From contig NZ_CP058910.1 in the NCBI RefSeq assembly GCF_013415885.1, positions 496,001 to 560,000 on the forward strand: a stretch of DNA of 64,000 nucleotides, written 5' to 3'. Positions 35,611 to 43,295 of the stretch are shown one piece after another. Numbering within the stretch: the stretch's first letter is position 1; the number at the start of each line of letters is the position of its first letter. A program made the translations under genes and the position numbers. Source of the DNA: Halosimplex rubrum. Lineage in GTDB: Archaea; Halobacteriota; Halobacteria; Halobacteriales; Haloarculaceae. The notes beneath the pieces are model-generated. The model was not told where the DNA came from. It worked only from the letters and a program-made list of their open reading frames with translations, and searched no databases.

Positions 35611-36135
35611 GAACGAGTTCGCGACTGGCGAATCGGACCGGGAGATACCCGCTGTGGCGCGCGCTGTCGAGCGTGCCCGCCGCTTGGCGGGCCGCTCGAA
35701 ACAGTCGTGCGAGGGATGACTGAGCGAGCACCGCGAGCGAAGGAATCGGTTGGGGAGGCTCGTGGCCGTCTGCGGTGCTGCGCGGGGTGGTCTGCTGTTG
35801 CGGTGCCGTGCGGTCCCTGGCGTCCTCGTGAGCGAAGCGAACGAGGGCTCAGGAGAGCTTGCTCTCCTGGTGGACTGAAAGGGCGAGGCGCGCTCGCGTC
35901 CATTTTAGTCGTCTGAGCGACCCCTATCCGCGCGGGCGATGCGGAGAGCGCGGATATGTCGCCCAGCGACCGCGAGCGGGTCGAGGGCTTTCATCGCTTC
36001 CCGTCAAGTGCGGTCCCGACTCCAGCTTAGCGAGCGGGTCGAGGGCTTTCAACGCCTACTGGAATCTACGGCAGAGGTCGCTCCGACCGATCGAGTCGCG
36101 TCACGCTTATCCCGTCGACCCACAGAAATCCGACA
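35611..36135. repeat. 525-nt spacer with long hairpins and a two-copy direct repeat
   Basis: No gene is supported. A 7+7 bp stem with one bulged base and a 4-nt loop lies at 35667-35699 (TCGAGCG-t-GCCCGCC-gctt). A 6-bp stem CCTCGT/ACGAGG at 35824-35846 encloses the GAGCGAAGCGA loop. A 9-bp stem CAGGAGAGC-tt-GCTCTCCTG lies at 35850-35869, and a 9-bp stem TATCCGCGC/GCGCGGATA at 35925-35956. A 26-nt near-identical direct repeat (one mismatch) occupies 35972-35997 and 36030-36055, 58 nt apart. Possible structured RNA or decayed repeats. Confidence 0.6.
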
Positions 36136-36732
36136 ATGAGCGACGTGGTGCGGGCCGCACGAGCGATCGAGGCGGGCGACCTCGTGGTCTATCCCACCGA
36201 AACCGTCTACGGGATGGGGGCGAACGCCGTCGACGCCGACGCGGTCGAGCGGGTCTTCGACGCGAAGGGTCGCGACCGCGACAAACCGGTCTCGCTGGGC
36301 GTACCGAGCGTCGAACGGGCCACCGAGTACGTCGACCCGACCGACCGGGAACTGGCGTTCATGCGCGAGTTCCTGCCCGGTCCCGTGACCGTGGTCGTCC
36401 AGCGCCGCGAAGTCGTCCCCGACGTGCTGACCGCCGGCCGCGAGAAAGTCGGCGTCCGCGTGCCCGACCACGACCTCGCGCTCGACCTGTTCGAGGCGGC
36501 GGAGACGCCCGTGACCGCCACGAGCGCGAATCTCTCGGGGACCGGGAGCGTCCGCGAACTCTCCGAGCTGAGCGACGAGGTCCGCGAACGGGTGAGCGCG
36601 GTCCTCGACGGCGGCCGCACCGAGGGGATGGAGAGCACCGTCGTCGACGCCGAATCGGGCGAGATCCACCGCCGCGGCGCGATGGCCGACGAGATCGGAG
36701 CGTGGCTCTCCGAGCACGCCGACGCCGAGTAG
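36136..36732 (+). CDS. Sua5/YciO/YrdC family L-threonylcarbamoyladenylate synthase
   Basis: This 198-residue protein has the family start (AIEAGDLVVYPTETVYGMGANAVD), the K-x-R-type site RDRDKPVSLGV, HHxx-less LPGPVTVVV, VGVRVPDHDLA and the ATSANLSGTG motif. These enzymes make threonylcarbamoyl-AMP from Thr, bicarbonate and ATP for tRNA t6A37 formation. It lacks the C-terminal Sua5 domain, so it is of the shorter YrdC type. Other t6A genes (Kae1/Bud32) are not in the window. ATG at 36136 matches family length. Confidence 0.92.
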   Translation: MSDVVRAARAIEAGDLVVYPTETVYGMGANAVDADAVERVFDAKGRDRDKPVSLGVPSVERATEYVDPTDRELAFMREFLPGPVTVVVQRREVVPDVLTAGREKVGVRVPDHDLALDLFEAAETPVTATSANLSGTGSVRELSELSDEVRERVSAVLDGGRTEGMESTVVDAESGEIHRRGAMADEIGAWLSEHADAE

Positions 36733-36807
36733 TTCGACCCGAAACCGGGGGGTCGAACCGGCCCGGCGAGTCGCCGGTGATCCGAGCGCGACCGACCGCG
36801 CGGCCGC

Positions 36808-37461
36808 TCACAGCATCGATTTCAGCGACCGCGTCGTCACGCCGCACTGGCCCTGATAGTCGCACGGTGAGCACTTCTCGCGGTTGGCGGTCCGGGAGGG
36901 CGGACCGTCGATGGCGTCGGCGGTGCGGACGGCCGAGCGGTAGGTCGCCTTCCGACGCGTCGTGAGCGGGACCTCGCGGACGACGCCGAAGGCGGGGTAC
37001 TCTGCGAAGGCGCTCTCGACGGTCGTCTCCCGTTCCCAGGCCAGCGCCTTGGCGGCGGCGACCAGCCGGACGGTCTGGGGTTCCCAGACCCCCTGTTCGG
37101 GCGGAGCGCCCGCGAACACCAGCGACGGCCGCGGCGGCCCGTCCAGCACCTTGTGGGCGATTCCGCGACACTCCCGACCCTCCAGCAGCACTTCCCGGCC
37201 CGCCGGGTCGACCAGGCCGTCCCAGGCGTCGAGGCTCGCCCGCATGCGGCCGAGTCGCGAGCGGTACTGCGTGGGCGTCACCTCGATCGGCGCGGCCTGG
37301 ATCTCGGGGTCCGACTCGAGCAGTTCCGGGTAGCGGAAGGCCAGGTCCCGGCGAGCGCGAACCTCCTGGGGGATCTCCTCGTCGGCCGCGGGGTCGCGGT
37401 GGCGGTAGTAGAGCTTCCGCGGGCAGTACGCCGCCGTCGCCACGTCGCGAAACGTGTGCAT
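36808..37461 (-). CDS. Cas4/RecB-like Fe-S protein with degenerate nuclease motif
   Basis: This 217-residue protein has the Cas4 frame: an N-terminal ATAAYCPRKLYYR (first cluster Cys, about C13) and three C-terminal cysteines KCSPCDYQGQC (about C197, C200, C206), as for a 4Fe-4S cluster. The nuclease core is altered: where Cas4 proteins have D and then E-x-K-(T/S)-G before PP, this reads GIAHKVLDGPPRPSLVFAGAPPEQGVWEPQ, with Leu and Phe at the Glu and Lys positions. It is not next to cas genes. It is probably a non-catalytic DNA-binding relative. Confidence 0.75.
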   Translation of the reverse strand: MHTFRDVATAAYCPRKLYYRHRDPAADEEIPQEVRARRDLAFRYPELLESDPEIQAAPIEVTPTQYRSRLGRMRASLDAWDGLVDPAGREVLLEGRECRGIAHKVLDGPPRPSLVFAGAPPEQGVWEPQTVRLVAAAKALAWERETTVESAFAEYPAFGVVREVPLTTRRKATYRSAVRTADAIDGPPSRTANREKCSPCDYQGQCGVTTRSLKSML

Positions 37462-37771
37462 AGCCGGCGGTGGTCCCGCTTTCGGTCTTAAACTCTCGCG
37501 CCGCCATCTTTCTCCCCGTTTTTGCGGTAGCGAGGGACCGGCGGTCCCCCGGACCATGCGCACAGCGTGGGAGCGAAGCTCCCACGGGCCGTGCGAGCGG
37601 GCCAAAGGCGCGAGCAGACGGCGCGTGGCGCCGTGAGCAGACGGCGGATTCCCGCAACGCGCCCGCGAGCGCGAGGACCCCTCCGCCGCAGAAGTGGGTT
37701 CGCAACACGGACCGAACGGGTGCGAACGCCCGGACCCAAATTCCGAAGTAGCTGTACTCGCTGTACTACCC
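37462..37771. repeat. 310-nt spacer with short perfect hairpins
   Basis: No gene is supported. Perfect stems with 3-nt loops lie at 37534-37548 (GGGACC/ggc), 37566-37586 (CGTGGGAGC/gaa, 9 bp) and 37618-37634 (ACGGCGC/gtg, 7 bp). They resemble the hairpins at 6686-6944 and those inside genes. The promoter of the histidine kinase probably lies at 37740-37755. Confidence 0.65.
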
Positions 37772-39460
37772 ATGGTACTCTCGCCGTGGCCGGTGGTGGC
37801 GTCGTTCGCGGCCGCGGGCGGGACGGTGCTGTTGATCCGCCATCTCTGGCGCTATCGCGGCAAGCCCGGCGCGGACTGGTTCCTGGCGAGTCTGGGCGCA
37901 CAGGCGACCTGGAGCCTGGCGTACGGCGTCGCACTGGTGACGTTCGCCGAACCGATGCGGTGGGCGCTGGAGGTACTCTCGTGGGCGACGATGGCGGGGA
38001 CGGGCGTCTACTTCCTGGCGTTCGCGCTGGCGTACACCGGGCGCGGGGGCGTCGTCGACCGAGCGTGGTGGGGGTTCGCCGCGTTCCCGATACTCGTCGG
38101 GCTGATCGGGGCGACGAACCCGGTCCACGGGCTCGCCTGGGGCGACTTCGAGGTGGTTCGGGTGCTAGGCGTCGCGGGCGCGGCCTACGACATGCAGTTG
38201 TGGGCGCTGCTGGCGGCGACGGCGGGGGTCCTGCTGATCACGGTGGGGAGCCTGTTGCTGTTCGACACGGTCGTCAGCTACGGGCCGCTGTACCGGCGGG
38301 AGGCCGTGGCGGTGGGGCTGTCGACGTTCCCGCCGGTCGCGGCGGTGCTGGCCTGGCTCTACGGCGTCGGGCCGGTGCCGGCGGTGAGTTTCGTGACCGT
38401 CGCCTTCCTCCCGCACGTCGCGCTCGACGCCTACGCGTTCGTGGGGAGCGACATGTTCGAGTTCCACCCGGCGACGCGGCGGGTGGGCGAGCGGGCGGCC
38501 ATCGACGACCTGGGCGCGCCGGTGGTGATCGTCGACGAGCAGCGGCGAGTGGTGACGCTTAACGGCGCGGCCGAACGGGCCTTCGGCGTCGGGAAGTCGG
38601 CCGCGCTCACGCGACCGCTCGCGGCGTTGCTCGGCGAGGACGGGACCGACCCGACCGAGACGGACGCCGTGACGGTGCAGTCCGGTGGGCGGCGGCAGAT
38701 TTTCACGGTGACGACGACGCCGCTGTCCGACGCGGGAGGTACCCACGTCGGCTACACCGTCGTCTTCCAGGACGTGACCGCCGAGCGCCGGCGCGAGCAA
38801 CGGCTCGGCGTGCTCAACCGCGTCCTCAGGCACAACCTCCGCAACGACATGACCGTCGTCCAGGGGTTCACCGAGGCCGCCGCGAAGGAGGTCGACGACC
38901 CCGCCGTCCGGGACATGCTCGACCGCGCCGAGTCGAAGGCGGCGGAGCTGGTCGCGCTCGGGGAGAAGGCCCGGACCGTCGAGCGCGTCCTCGACAGCGA
39001 CCCGCGCTCCGAGCGAGTCGACCTGGCGGCCCTGCTGGAGACGGTCCGCGCCGAGCACGCGAGTGACGGCGACGGCACGGGGACGGTGACGGTCGAGGCC
39101 GACGCGGTCGCGGTCACGGCCGATCCGGCGGTCCTGCAGGTCGTCGTCGGGACGCTGCTGGAGAACGCGCTCGAACACGCCGGCGAGGCGCCGACGGTGA
39201 CGCTGTCGGCCGAGCGCCGGGGCGGGGCGGTGGCGGTCACCGTCGCCGACGACGGGCCGGGCGTGCCCGACCACGAACTCGACGTGCTGAGCGCGGGGGC
39301 GGAGTCGGCGCTCGAACACGGGTCGGGGCTGGGCCTCTGGCTGGCCAACTGGGGCGCGACGGCGCTGGGCGGCGACCTCTCCTTCGACACCCGCGAGGGG
39401 ACGCGGGCGACGCTGACCGTGCCGGACGGCGAGAAACGGGGGCCGGCGGGAGGATCGTAG
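37772..39460 (+). CDS. 7TM-PAS histidine kinase
   Basis: This 562-residue kinase begins with seven predicted transmembrane helices (about residues 1-225, histidine-kinase N-terminal 7TM sensor type). A PAS domain follows (DDLGAPVVIVDEQRRVVTLNGAAERAFGV ... VFQDVTAERRREQ). The H-box is VLRHNLRNDMTVVQGF and the HATPase has TLLENALEHA, DDGPGVP and HGSGLGLWL. It probably senses a membrane-soluble or membrane-state signal. No receiver gene is adjacent. ATG at 37772 puts the first helix at the N-terminus; upstream codons are polar and hairpin-rich. Confidence 0.9.
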   Translation: MVLSPWPVVASFAAAGGTVLLIRHLWRYRGKPGADWFLASLGAQATWSLAYGVALVTFAEPMRWALEVLSWATMAGTGVYFLAFALAYTGRGGVVDRAWWGFAAFPILVGLIGATNPVHGLAWGDFEVVRVLGVAGAAYDMQLWALLAATAGVLLITVGSLLLFDTVVSYGPLYRREAVAVGLSTFPPVAAVLAWLYGVGPVPAVSFVTVAFLPHVALDAYAFVGSDMFEFHPATRRVGERAAIDDLGAPVVIVDEQRRVVTLNGAAERAFGVGKSAALTRPLAALLGEDGTDPTETDAVTVQSGGRRQIFTVTTTPLSDAGGTHVGYTVVFQDVTAERRREQRLGVLNRVLRHNLRNDMTVVQGFTEAAAKEVDDPAVRDMLDRAESKAAELVALGEKARTVERVLDSDPRSERVDLAALLETVRAEHASDGDGTGTVTVEADAVAVTADPAVLQVVVGTLLENALEHAGEAPTVTLSAERRGGAVAVTVADDGPGVPDHELDVLSAGAESALEHGSGLGLWLANWGATALGGDLSFDTREGTRATLTVPDGEKRGPAGGS

Positions 39461-39471
39461 GTCCGCGGCGT

Positions 39472-39864
39472 TCAGGCGCTCGCGTAGCCCGACACCTCGC
39501 GCTCGTCGAGCTTCCGTTCGGCCTCCGCGACCGAATCGGCGGTCTCGCCGCTGTATCCCACGTCCTGGGAACGCCGTTCGAAGGCGTTGACGACGACCTG
39601 ACTCGTCTCCTCGTCGGTGACGCGGACGACGCGGTCGACGCCCATCTCCTTCAGTTCGGCCTGGGCGCGCTTGATCGGCTTGGCCGCCTCGGGCGACGGC
39701 GGCGTGAACCCCGAGAGGTCGTTGACGATGTCGAACCCGTCGCGCAGGCGCTCGGCCGCCGCGACCGTCTCGTCGGCCGCCGTCTCCATCTCCTCGCGCT
39801 CCATCCGGCCGGTGAAGCTCAGGTGGAGTCGGTTCGTCCGCTGGTCGGCCTCTATCTCGTACAT
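39472..39864 (-). CDS. STAS/SpoIIAA-like domain protein
   Basis: This 130-residue single-domain protein alternates strands and helices (RLHLSFTGRMEREEMETAADETVAAAERLRDGFDIVNDLSGFTPPSPEAAKPIKRAQAEL and DRVVRVTDEETSQVVVNAFERRSQDVGYS), similar to the SpoIIAA/STAS-like fold. Such proteins often act in regulatory partner switching or bind lipids. No phosphorylatable Ser in the canonical loop was identified. It is convergent with the histidine kinase gene (11-nt gap), so a functional link is possible but unproven. Confidence 0.65.
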   Translation of the reverse strand: MYEIEADQRTNRLHLSFTGRMEREEMETAADETVAAAERLRDGFDIVNDLSGFTPPSPEAAKPIKRAQAELKEMGVDRVVRVTDEETSQVVVNAFERRSQDVGYSGETADSVAEAERKLDEREVSGYASA

Positions 39865-39972
39865 ACCTGTAGGAACGTGGCCAGTATCAATGATGGATAC
39901 ACCTTACTAGTTAGGCACGCCGGCACCGCCACCGAACACCCCGATACAGCCACCGAACGGCCCGATATCCCC

Positions 39973-40482
39973 TCAGAGCCGGTCTTCGAGGACGGCACCG
40001 AACCCAGCGGCACCGATACAGAACGCGATAATGCCGCCGACGCCGGTGAGGACGAGGCCGCCGTTCATCGCGGCGGCGACGACGAGCGCCGTCGTCCAGT
40101 CGTCGCCCTCGCGGTCGACGACGCGGTCGGCGATGGCGAGGAAGGCGACGGCCGCGCCGACCGCCCAGACGACGTACGCGAGCAGGGCGAGCGGGAGCGC
40201 GACGACGACACCGATGATCGTGACGAACAGGACGAGGATGGCCAGCGCCAGGAATATCAGGACGAGGACGCCGTAGACGAACGAGCCGACGGGGTCGTCG
40301 AGTACCGCGGCCATCCGGTCTTCGAGGAACGCGGGCGCGATAGCGACGAGGATGGCACCGACGATCAGCGTCGTCAGGAACGTGCCGACAGCGCTCCCCA
40401 CGACGTTGGCGACCGGGTTGAAATCGACGTTCACGTCGACCTGGAACAACGGATCCGCGACGGCCGCCAGCGCTGGGAACAT
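39973..40482 (-). CDS. polytopic membrane protein of unknown function
   Basis: This 169-residue protein has a short amphipathic start (PLFQVDVNVDFNPVANVVGSAVG) and four hydrophobic segments (TFLTTLIVGAILVAIAP, FVYGVLVLIFLALAILVLFVTIIGVVVALPLALLAYVVWAVGAAVAFLAI, NGGLVLTGVGGIIAFCIGAAGFG). Conserved in haloarchaea as far as I recall, without known role. ATG at 40482 was chosen because residues further upstream are Ser/Pro/Arg-rich and out of character. Separate from hisH by 64 nt in the same direction. Confidence 0.7.
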   Translation of the reverse strand: MFPALAAVADPLFQVDVNVDFNPVANVVGSAVGTFLTTLIVGAILVAIAPAFLEDRMAAVLDDPVGSFVYGVLVLIFLALAILVLFVTIIGVVVALPLALLAYVVWAVGAAVAFLAIADRVVDREGDDWTTALVVAAAMNGGLVLTGVGGIIAFCIGAAGFGAVLEDRL

Positions 40483-40546
40483 AGTGAGCGGAGACGACAG
40501 CGAGCGGTAAGTAGCCACCGGCGCGAGCGGCCGCGTCTCGTGCGGC

Positions 40547-41248
40547 TCAGACCCCGTCGACGCAGATGTCGACGAAGTTCCGCAGGATACGCAGGCCGGT
40601 CTCGCCGGACTTCTCGGGGTGGAACTGCGTGCCGAAGACGTTGCCGCGTTCGTTCGCGACGACGGAGGCGAAGTCGGTGCCGTAGTCGGTGGTGGCGACA
40701 ACCGCCGCTTCGTCGTCGGGTTCGGCGTAGTAGGAGTGGACGAAGTAGGCGTGCTCGCCGTCGACGGAGCCGCCGGCTCCGTCTGCCCGTGGCGCCTCCG
40801 ACGCCACGCTGTCGACGCCGTCGACGATCGGGTGCTCGCGGGTGGCGTCGAGTTCGTTCCAGCCCATGTGGGGCACCTTCAGGTCGCCCCGGAAGCGGAC
40901 GTTGCGGCCCGGAATCAGGTCCAGCCCCTCCACGTCGCCCTGCCCCTCGCGCTCGGCCTCCTCGCTGGTGGTGAGCAGCATCTGCATGCCGAGACAGATG
41001 CCGAACAGCGGCGTGCCGGCGTCGGCCTGCTCGACCAGCGCGTCGCGGAAGGGGCCGGCGTTGTCCATCCCCTCGGAGAAGGCGCCGACGCCCGGGAGGA
41101 CGACCCCGTCGGCGCCGTCGAAGTCGGCGGGGTCGTCGCTGAGTTCGACCGCGGCGCCCGCGCGTTCGAGCCCGCGCGTGACGCTACGGAGGTTTCCCAG
41201 CCCGTAGTCGACCACGACGACCTCGGCCGCGGTCTGTCGCGTGTTCAT
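40547..41248 (-). CDS. hisH: imidazole glycerol phosphate synthase glutaminase subunit
   Basis: HisH supplies ammonia from glutamine to HisF in histidine synthesis. The 233-residue protein has VVVVDYGLGNLRSV, PGVGAF, the nucleophile C85 in GICLGMQML, MGWNEL, YFVHSYY, and H210/E212 in GTQFHPEKSGETG. Residues about 147-164 (SVASEAPRADGAGGSVDG) are extra relative to the usual HisH, where the strand before YFVHSYY follows directly; they are encoded by two short hairpins. The catalytic triad is intact. HisF is not in the window. ATG at 41248 fits the family. Confidence 0.93.
   Translation of the reverse strand: MNTRQTAAEVVVVDYGLGNLRSVTRGLERAGAAVELSDDPADFDGADGVVLPGVGAFSEGMDNAGPFRDALVEQADAGTPLFGICLGMQMLLTTSEEAEREGQGDVEGLDLIPGRNVRFRGDLKVPHMGWNELDATREHPIVDGVDSVASEAPRADGAGGSVDGEHAYFVHSYYAEPDDEAAVVATTDYGTDFASVVANERGNVFGTQFHPEKSGETGLRILRNFVDICVDGV
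40763..40808 (+). repeat. hairpin pair forming an in-frame insert in hisH
   Basis: GACGGAGCC-gcc-GGCTCCGTC (40763-40783) is a perfect 9-bp stem with a 3-nt loop, followed by CGTGGCG/CGCCACG (40788-40808) with a 7-nt loop. Together they encode most of the extra HisH residues and keep the reading frame. Confidence 0.7.
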
Positions 41249-41321
41249 ACCCGCCGATACGGCGACCCCGGTAAAGTCGCTTTCCGTCCGGGCGAGGACT
41301 GCGAGTGCGGCCGCGGACCGT

Positions 41322-41942
41322 TCAGAACTCGCCGAGACGGGACTGACCGCTGGACTCGTCGGTGAACTCCGCCGCTCGCTCGAGCGTCGACGAAAAGGTG
41401 TCGCGCTGGGAGGGGTCGTACAGCGTGGCCGCGGGGTGGACGCAGACCAGCACGCGCCGGCGCTCGCCGGCGATCTCGGCCTCCACGACGTCGCCGGCCT
41501 CGCTGGTGACGGCCACGTCCCGTTCCAGCAGGTGCTCGGCGGGGACTTTCCCGAGCGTGACGACGACCTCGGGGTCGACGCGGTCGATCTCGGTCTCCAG
41601 GTAGCCCCGACAGTTAGAGAGTTCGTCGTCGGTCGGGTCGCGGTTGTCGGGCGGGCGACAGCGGACGCAGTTGGTGATGCGCACGTCGCCACGGTCGAGT
41701 CCGGCGTCGCGGAGGGCGTCGTCGAGCACGTCGCCGGAGCGCCCGACGAACGGCTCGCCCCCCTCGTCCTCGTGCTGGCCGGGCGCCTCGCCGACGAACA
41801 ACAGATCCGCGTCGGCCGGGCCGACGCCGTTGACGATGCGGCTGCGGCAGTCGACCAGGTCGGGACAGCGCTCGCAGGCGACCACGTCGAGTCCGTCCAT
41901 CTCGGCCTCGCTCATGAGACGGGAGTCGCCCGGCACGACCAT
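41322..41942 (-). CDS. udg: family 4 Fe-S uracil-DNA glycosylase
   Basis: This 206-residue enzyme removes uracil from DNA. Motifs: Cys cluster ACERCPDLVDCRSRIV, the active site LLFVGEAPGQHEDEGGEPFVGRSG (GEAPG motif), TNCVRCRPPDNRDP, a further cluster Cys, and the C-terminal VCVHPAATLY (HPA). It is thermostable-type UDG family 4. ATG at 41942 was chosen as the first start after the stop of the upstream DUF99 gene that keeps a plausible N-terminus; ATG at 41915 is an alternative. Confidence 0.92.
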   Translation of the reverse strand: MVVPGDSRLMSEAEMDGLDVVACERCPDLVDCRSRIVNGVGPADADLLFVGEAPGQHEDEGGEPFVGRSGDVLDDALRDAGLDRGDVRITNCVRCRPPDNRDPTDDELSNCRGYLETEIDRVDPEVVVTLGKVPAEHLLERDVAVTSEAGDVVEAEIAGERRRVLVCVHPAATLYDPSQRDTFSSTLERAAEFTDESSGQSRLGEF

Positions 41943-41991
41943 AATCGGGTCGGTCTCGGCGACCGACTCGCCGTACCGCGCGGCCGACGAC

Positions 41992-42612
41992 TCAGGCGTC
42001 GCCGCCACCGTCCGCGCCGTCCGCGCCGTCCGCACCGTCTACGCCGTCCGATTCCCTGCCGCCGACGAACCGCTCGTCGGCCGCGCGGGCGGCCAGCCGG
42101 GCGACCCGCAACGGCTCGGGCCGACCGCCCTCGGGGGTGAACGCCCGAACCACCTCGGCCGCCTCGTCGGGGTCGAGGCCGGCGGCGCGGACGTAGACGG
42201 TGTCGTCGTCGAGGGCGACGGCGTGGCGCTCGGGCTGGCGGCGATAGACGGCCAGCCGCTCGTCGAGCGCCTCGCCGTCGAAGGCCTCCCGGAGCGGCCC
42301 CTCCAGCCCCTCGCTGTCCTCGAAGGCCACCGAGACGACGGGGCGGTCGACGCGCTCGCGGATCTCGGGGAGGTCGAAGAAATTGAACCACGCGGGCGCG
42401 ACGCCCGCCAGCAAGAGGTACCGCGCGTCCCCGCGGTCGAGTCGGTCGACCAGCGAGACCGCCGTCTCGGTGGCGTCCGTGCCGCCGACCGCGCAGGTGT
42501 CGAAGGCGAGCCCGTCCGCGACGCGGCTCGCGCGGACGACGGCGGCCGCCAGCGTGCTGTGCTCCGTGCGATAGGATTCGGCCACCCCGATGGCGCGAAC
42601 CCCGCGTTTCAC
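41992..42612 (-). CDS. DUF99 family protein
   Basis: This 206-residue protein begins VKRGVRAIGVAESYR and has AFDTCAVGGTDATETAVSLVDRLDRGDARYLLLAGVAPAWFNFFDL and PVVSVAFEDSEGLE, the characteristic DUF99 order. The family has an endonuclease V-like RNase H fold. Function is undefined. The GTG start at 42612 overlaps the stop of the DUF5786 gene by 4 nt (GTGA), which indicates translational coupling. The last 15 residues are a Gly/Asp-repeat tail. Confidence 0.9.
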   Translation of the reverse strand: MKRGVRAIGVAESYRTEHSTLAAAVVRASRVADGLAFDTCAVGGTDATETAVSLVDRLDRGDARYLLLAGVAPAWFNFFDLPEIRERVDRPVVSVAFEDSEGLEGPLREAFDGEALDERLAVYRRQPERHAVALDDDTVYVRAAGLDPDEAAEVVRAFTPEGGRPEPLRVARLAARAADERFVGGRESDGVDGADGADGADGGGDA

Positions 42613-42788
42613 GTGTTCTCTTTGATGTCCTGTAGCCTGTCGAGCAGTTCGTCGTTCGACGCGTCGAACTCGTACTCGACATCGCCGTCGTGTGTGTTCT
42701 CCGCTGTGTTGACGCCGTCGTCGTCCTCGAGGTCGGCGTTTAGCTCCTGGTTCTCCTGTTCCGATTCGTCGTAGCTCCCGAACCCCAT
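42609..42788 (-). CDS. DUF5786 family small acidic protein
   Basis: This 59-residue, strongly acidic protein starts MGFGSYDESEQENQELNAD and ends with a helix (SNDELLDRLQDIKENT). The MGFGSYDESEQ start is the hallmark of the haloarchaeal DUF5786 family, of unknown function. ATG at 42788 was selected on that basis. It is coupled to the DUF99 gene downstream and shares the upstream AT-rich region with the divergent enolase-superfamily gene. Confidence 0.85.
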   Translation of the reverse strand: MGFGSYDESEQENQELNADLEDDDGVNTAENTHDGDVEYEFDASNDELLDRLQDIKENT

Positions 42789-43295
42789 ACGAGTGATCGT
42801 TATACACTGATCGTGAAAAATCATACGCCCCATCGGGAGTAACCGGCAATTAACTGATCGAACATCGAGTAACGTCGATCAAACGGGACGGATCCGTGAC
42901 TGTTCCGGCCGTCACGAACGTTAGTCAAGATCCGGCCGCGATAACTGGACGGCCGTGCGTCGGGTTATCGTGGCACTGTGGGTGGGGGACGGTCACGTGG
43001 ATCGTCGCCAGTGGCGCCACTCGGTGGCGCTCGCGCCGTTTCGTCGTTCGACTACGACGGGTTCGACCGGTGTTGTATCTCGAGAGACAGGTCGACGCGG
43101 CGGCGGCGAGGGCGAGCGACGAGCGCGGTGGGCGCGGGCGAGCGCGGGGCGGGGGGTCGGCGGGCGGCCAGCGAGGGGAACGACGCGGGCCGTTCGCCGG
43201 GCGGCGGAAGGACTCTCCGGGAGTGGGCGGGAGACGCGACAGGTGGCTGATGGGACGCCCCGACGTTGATTACGGAGGCCTCGAAAGGGGGCGCT
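42789..43295. promoter_or_regulatory. 507-nt divergent intergenic region with inverted repeats
   Basis: No gene is supported. Three TGATCG motifs occur at 42791-42860. TGATCGA (42855-42861) and TCGATCA (42875-42881) form a 7-bp inverted repeat with a 13-nt spacer, and AGTGGCGCCACT (43010-43021) is a perfect 12-bp palindrome. An AT-richer GTTGATTACG at 43265-43274 is about 27 nt before the enolase-superfamily ATG and may serve as its core promoter. Confidence 0.5.

Noticed and set aside
35972-36055. Two-copy 26-nt repeat considered as a CRISPR remnant
   Set aside because: There are only two copies with a 32-nt gap, the repeat does not resemble haloarchaeal CRISPR repeats known to me, and the only Cas4-like gene nearby has no other cas genes around it.
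36110-36135. ACAGAA motif near the Sua5/YrdC start considered as part of an RNase P RNA
   Set aside because: The complementary conserved GAGGAAAGTC segment is missing upstream, and the motif lies in the immediate 5' leader of a gene.
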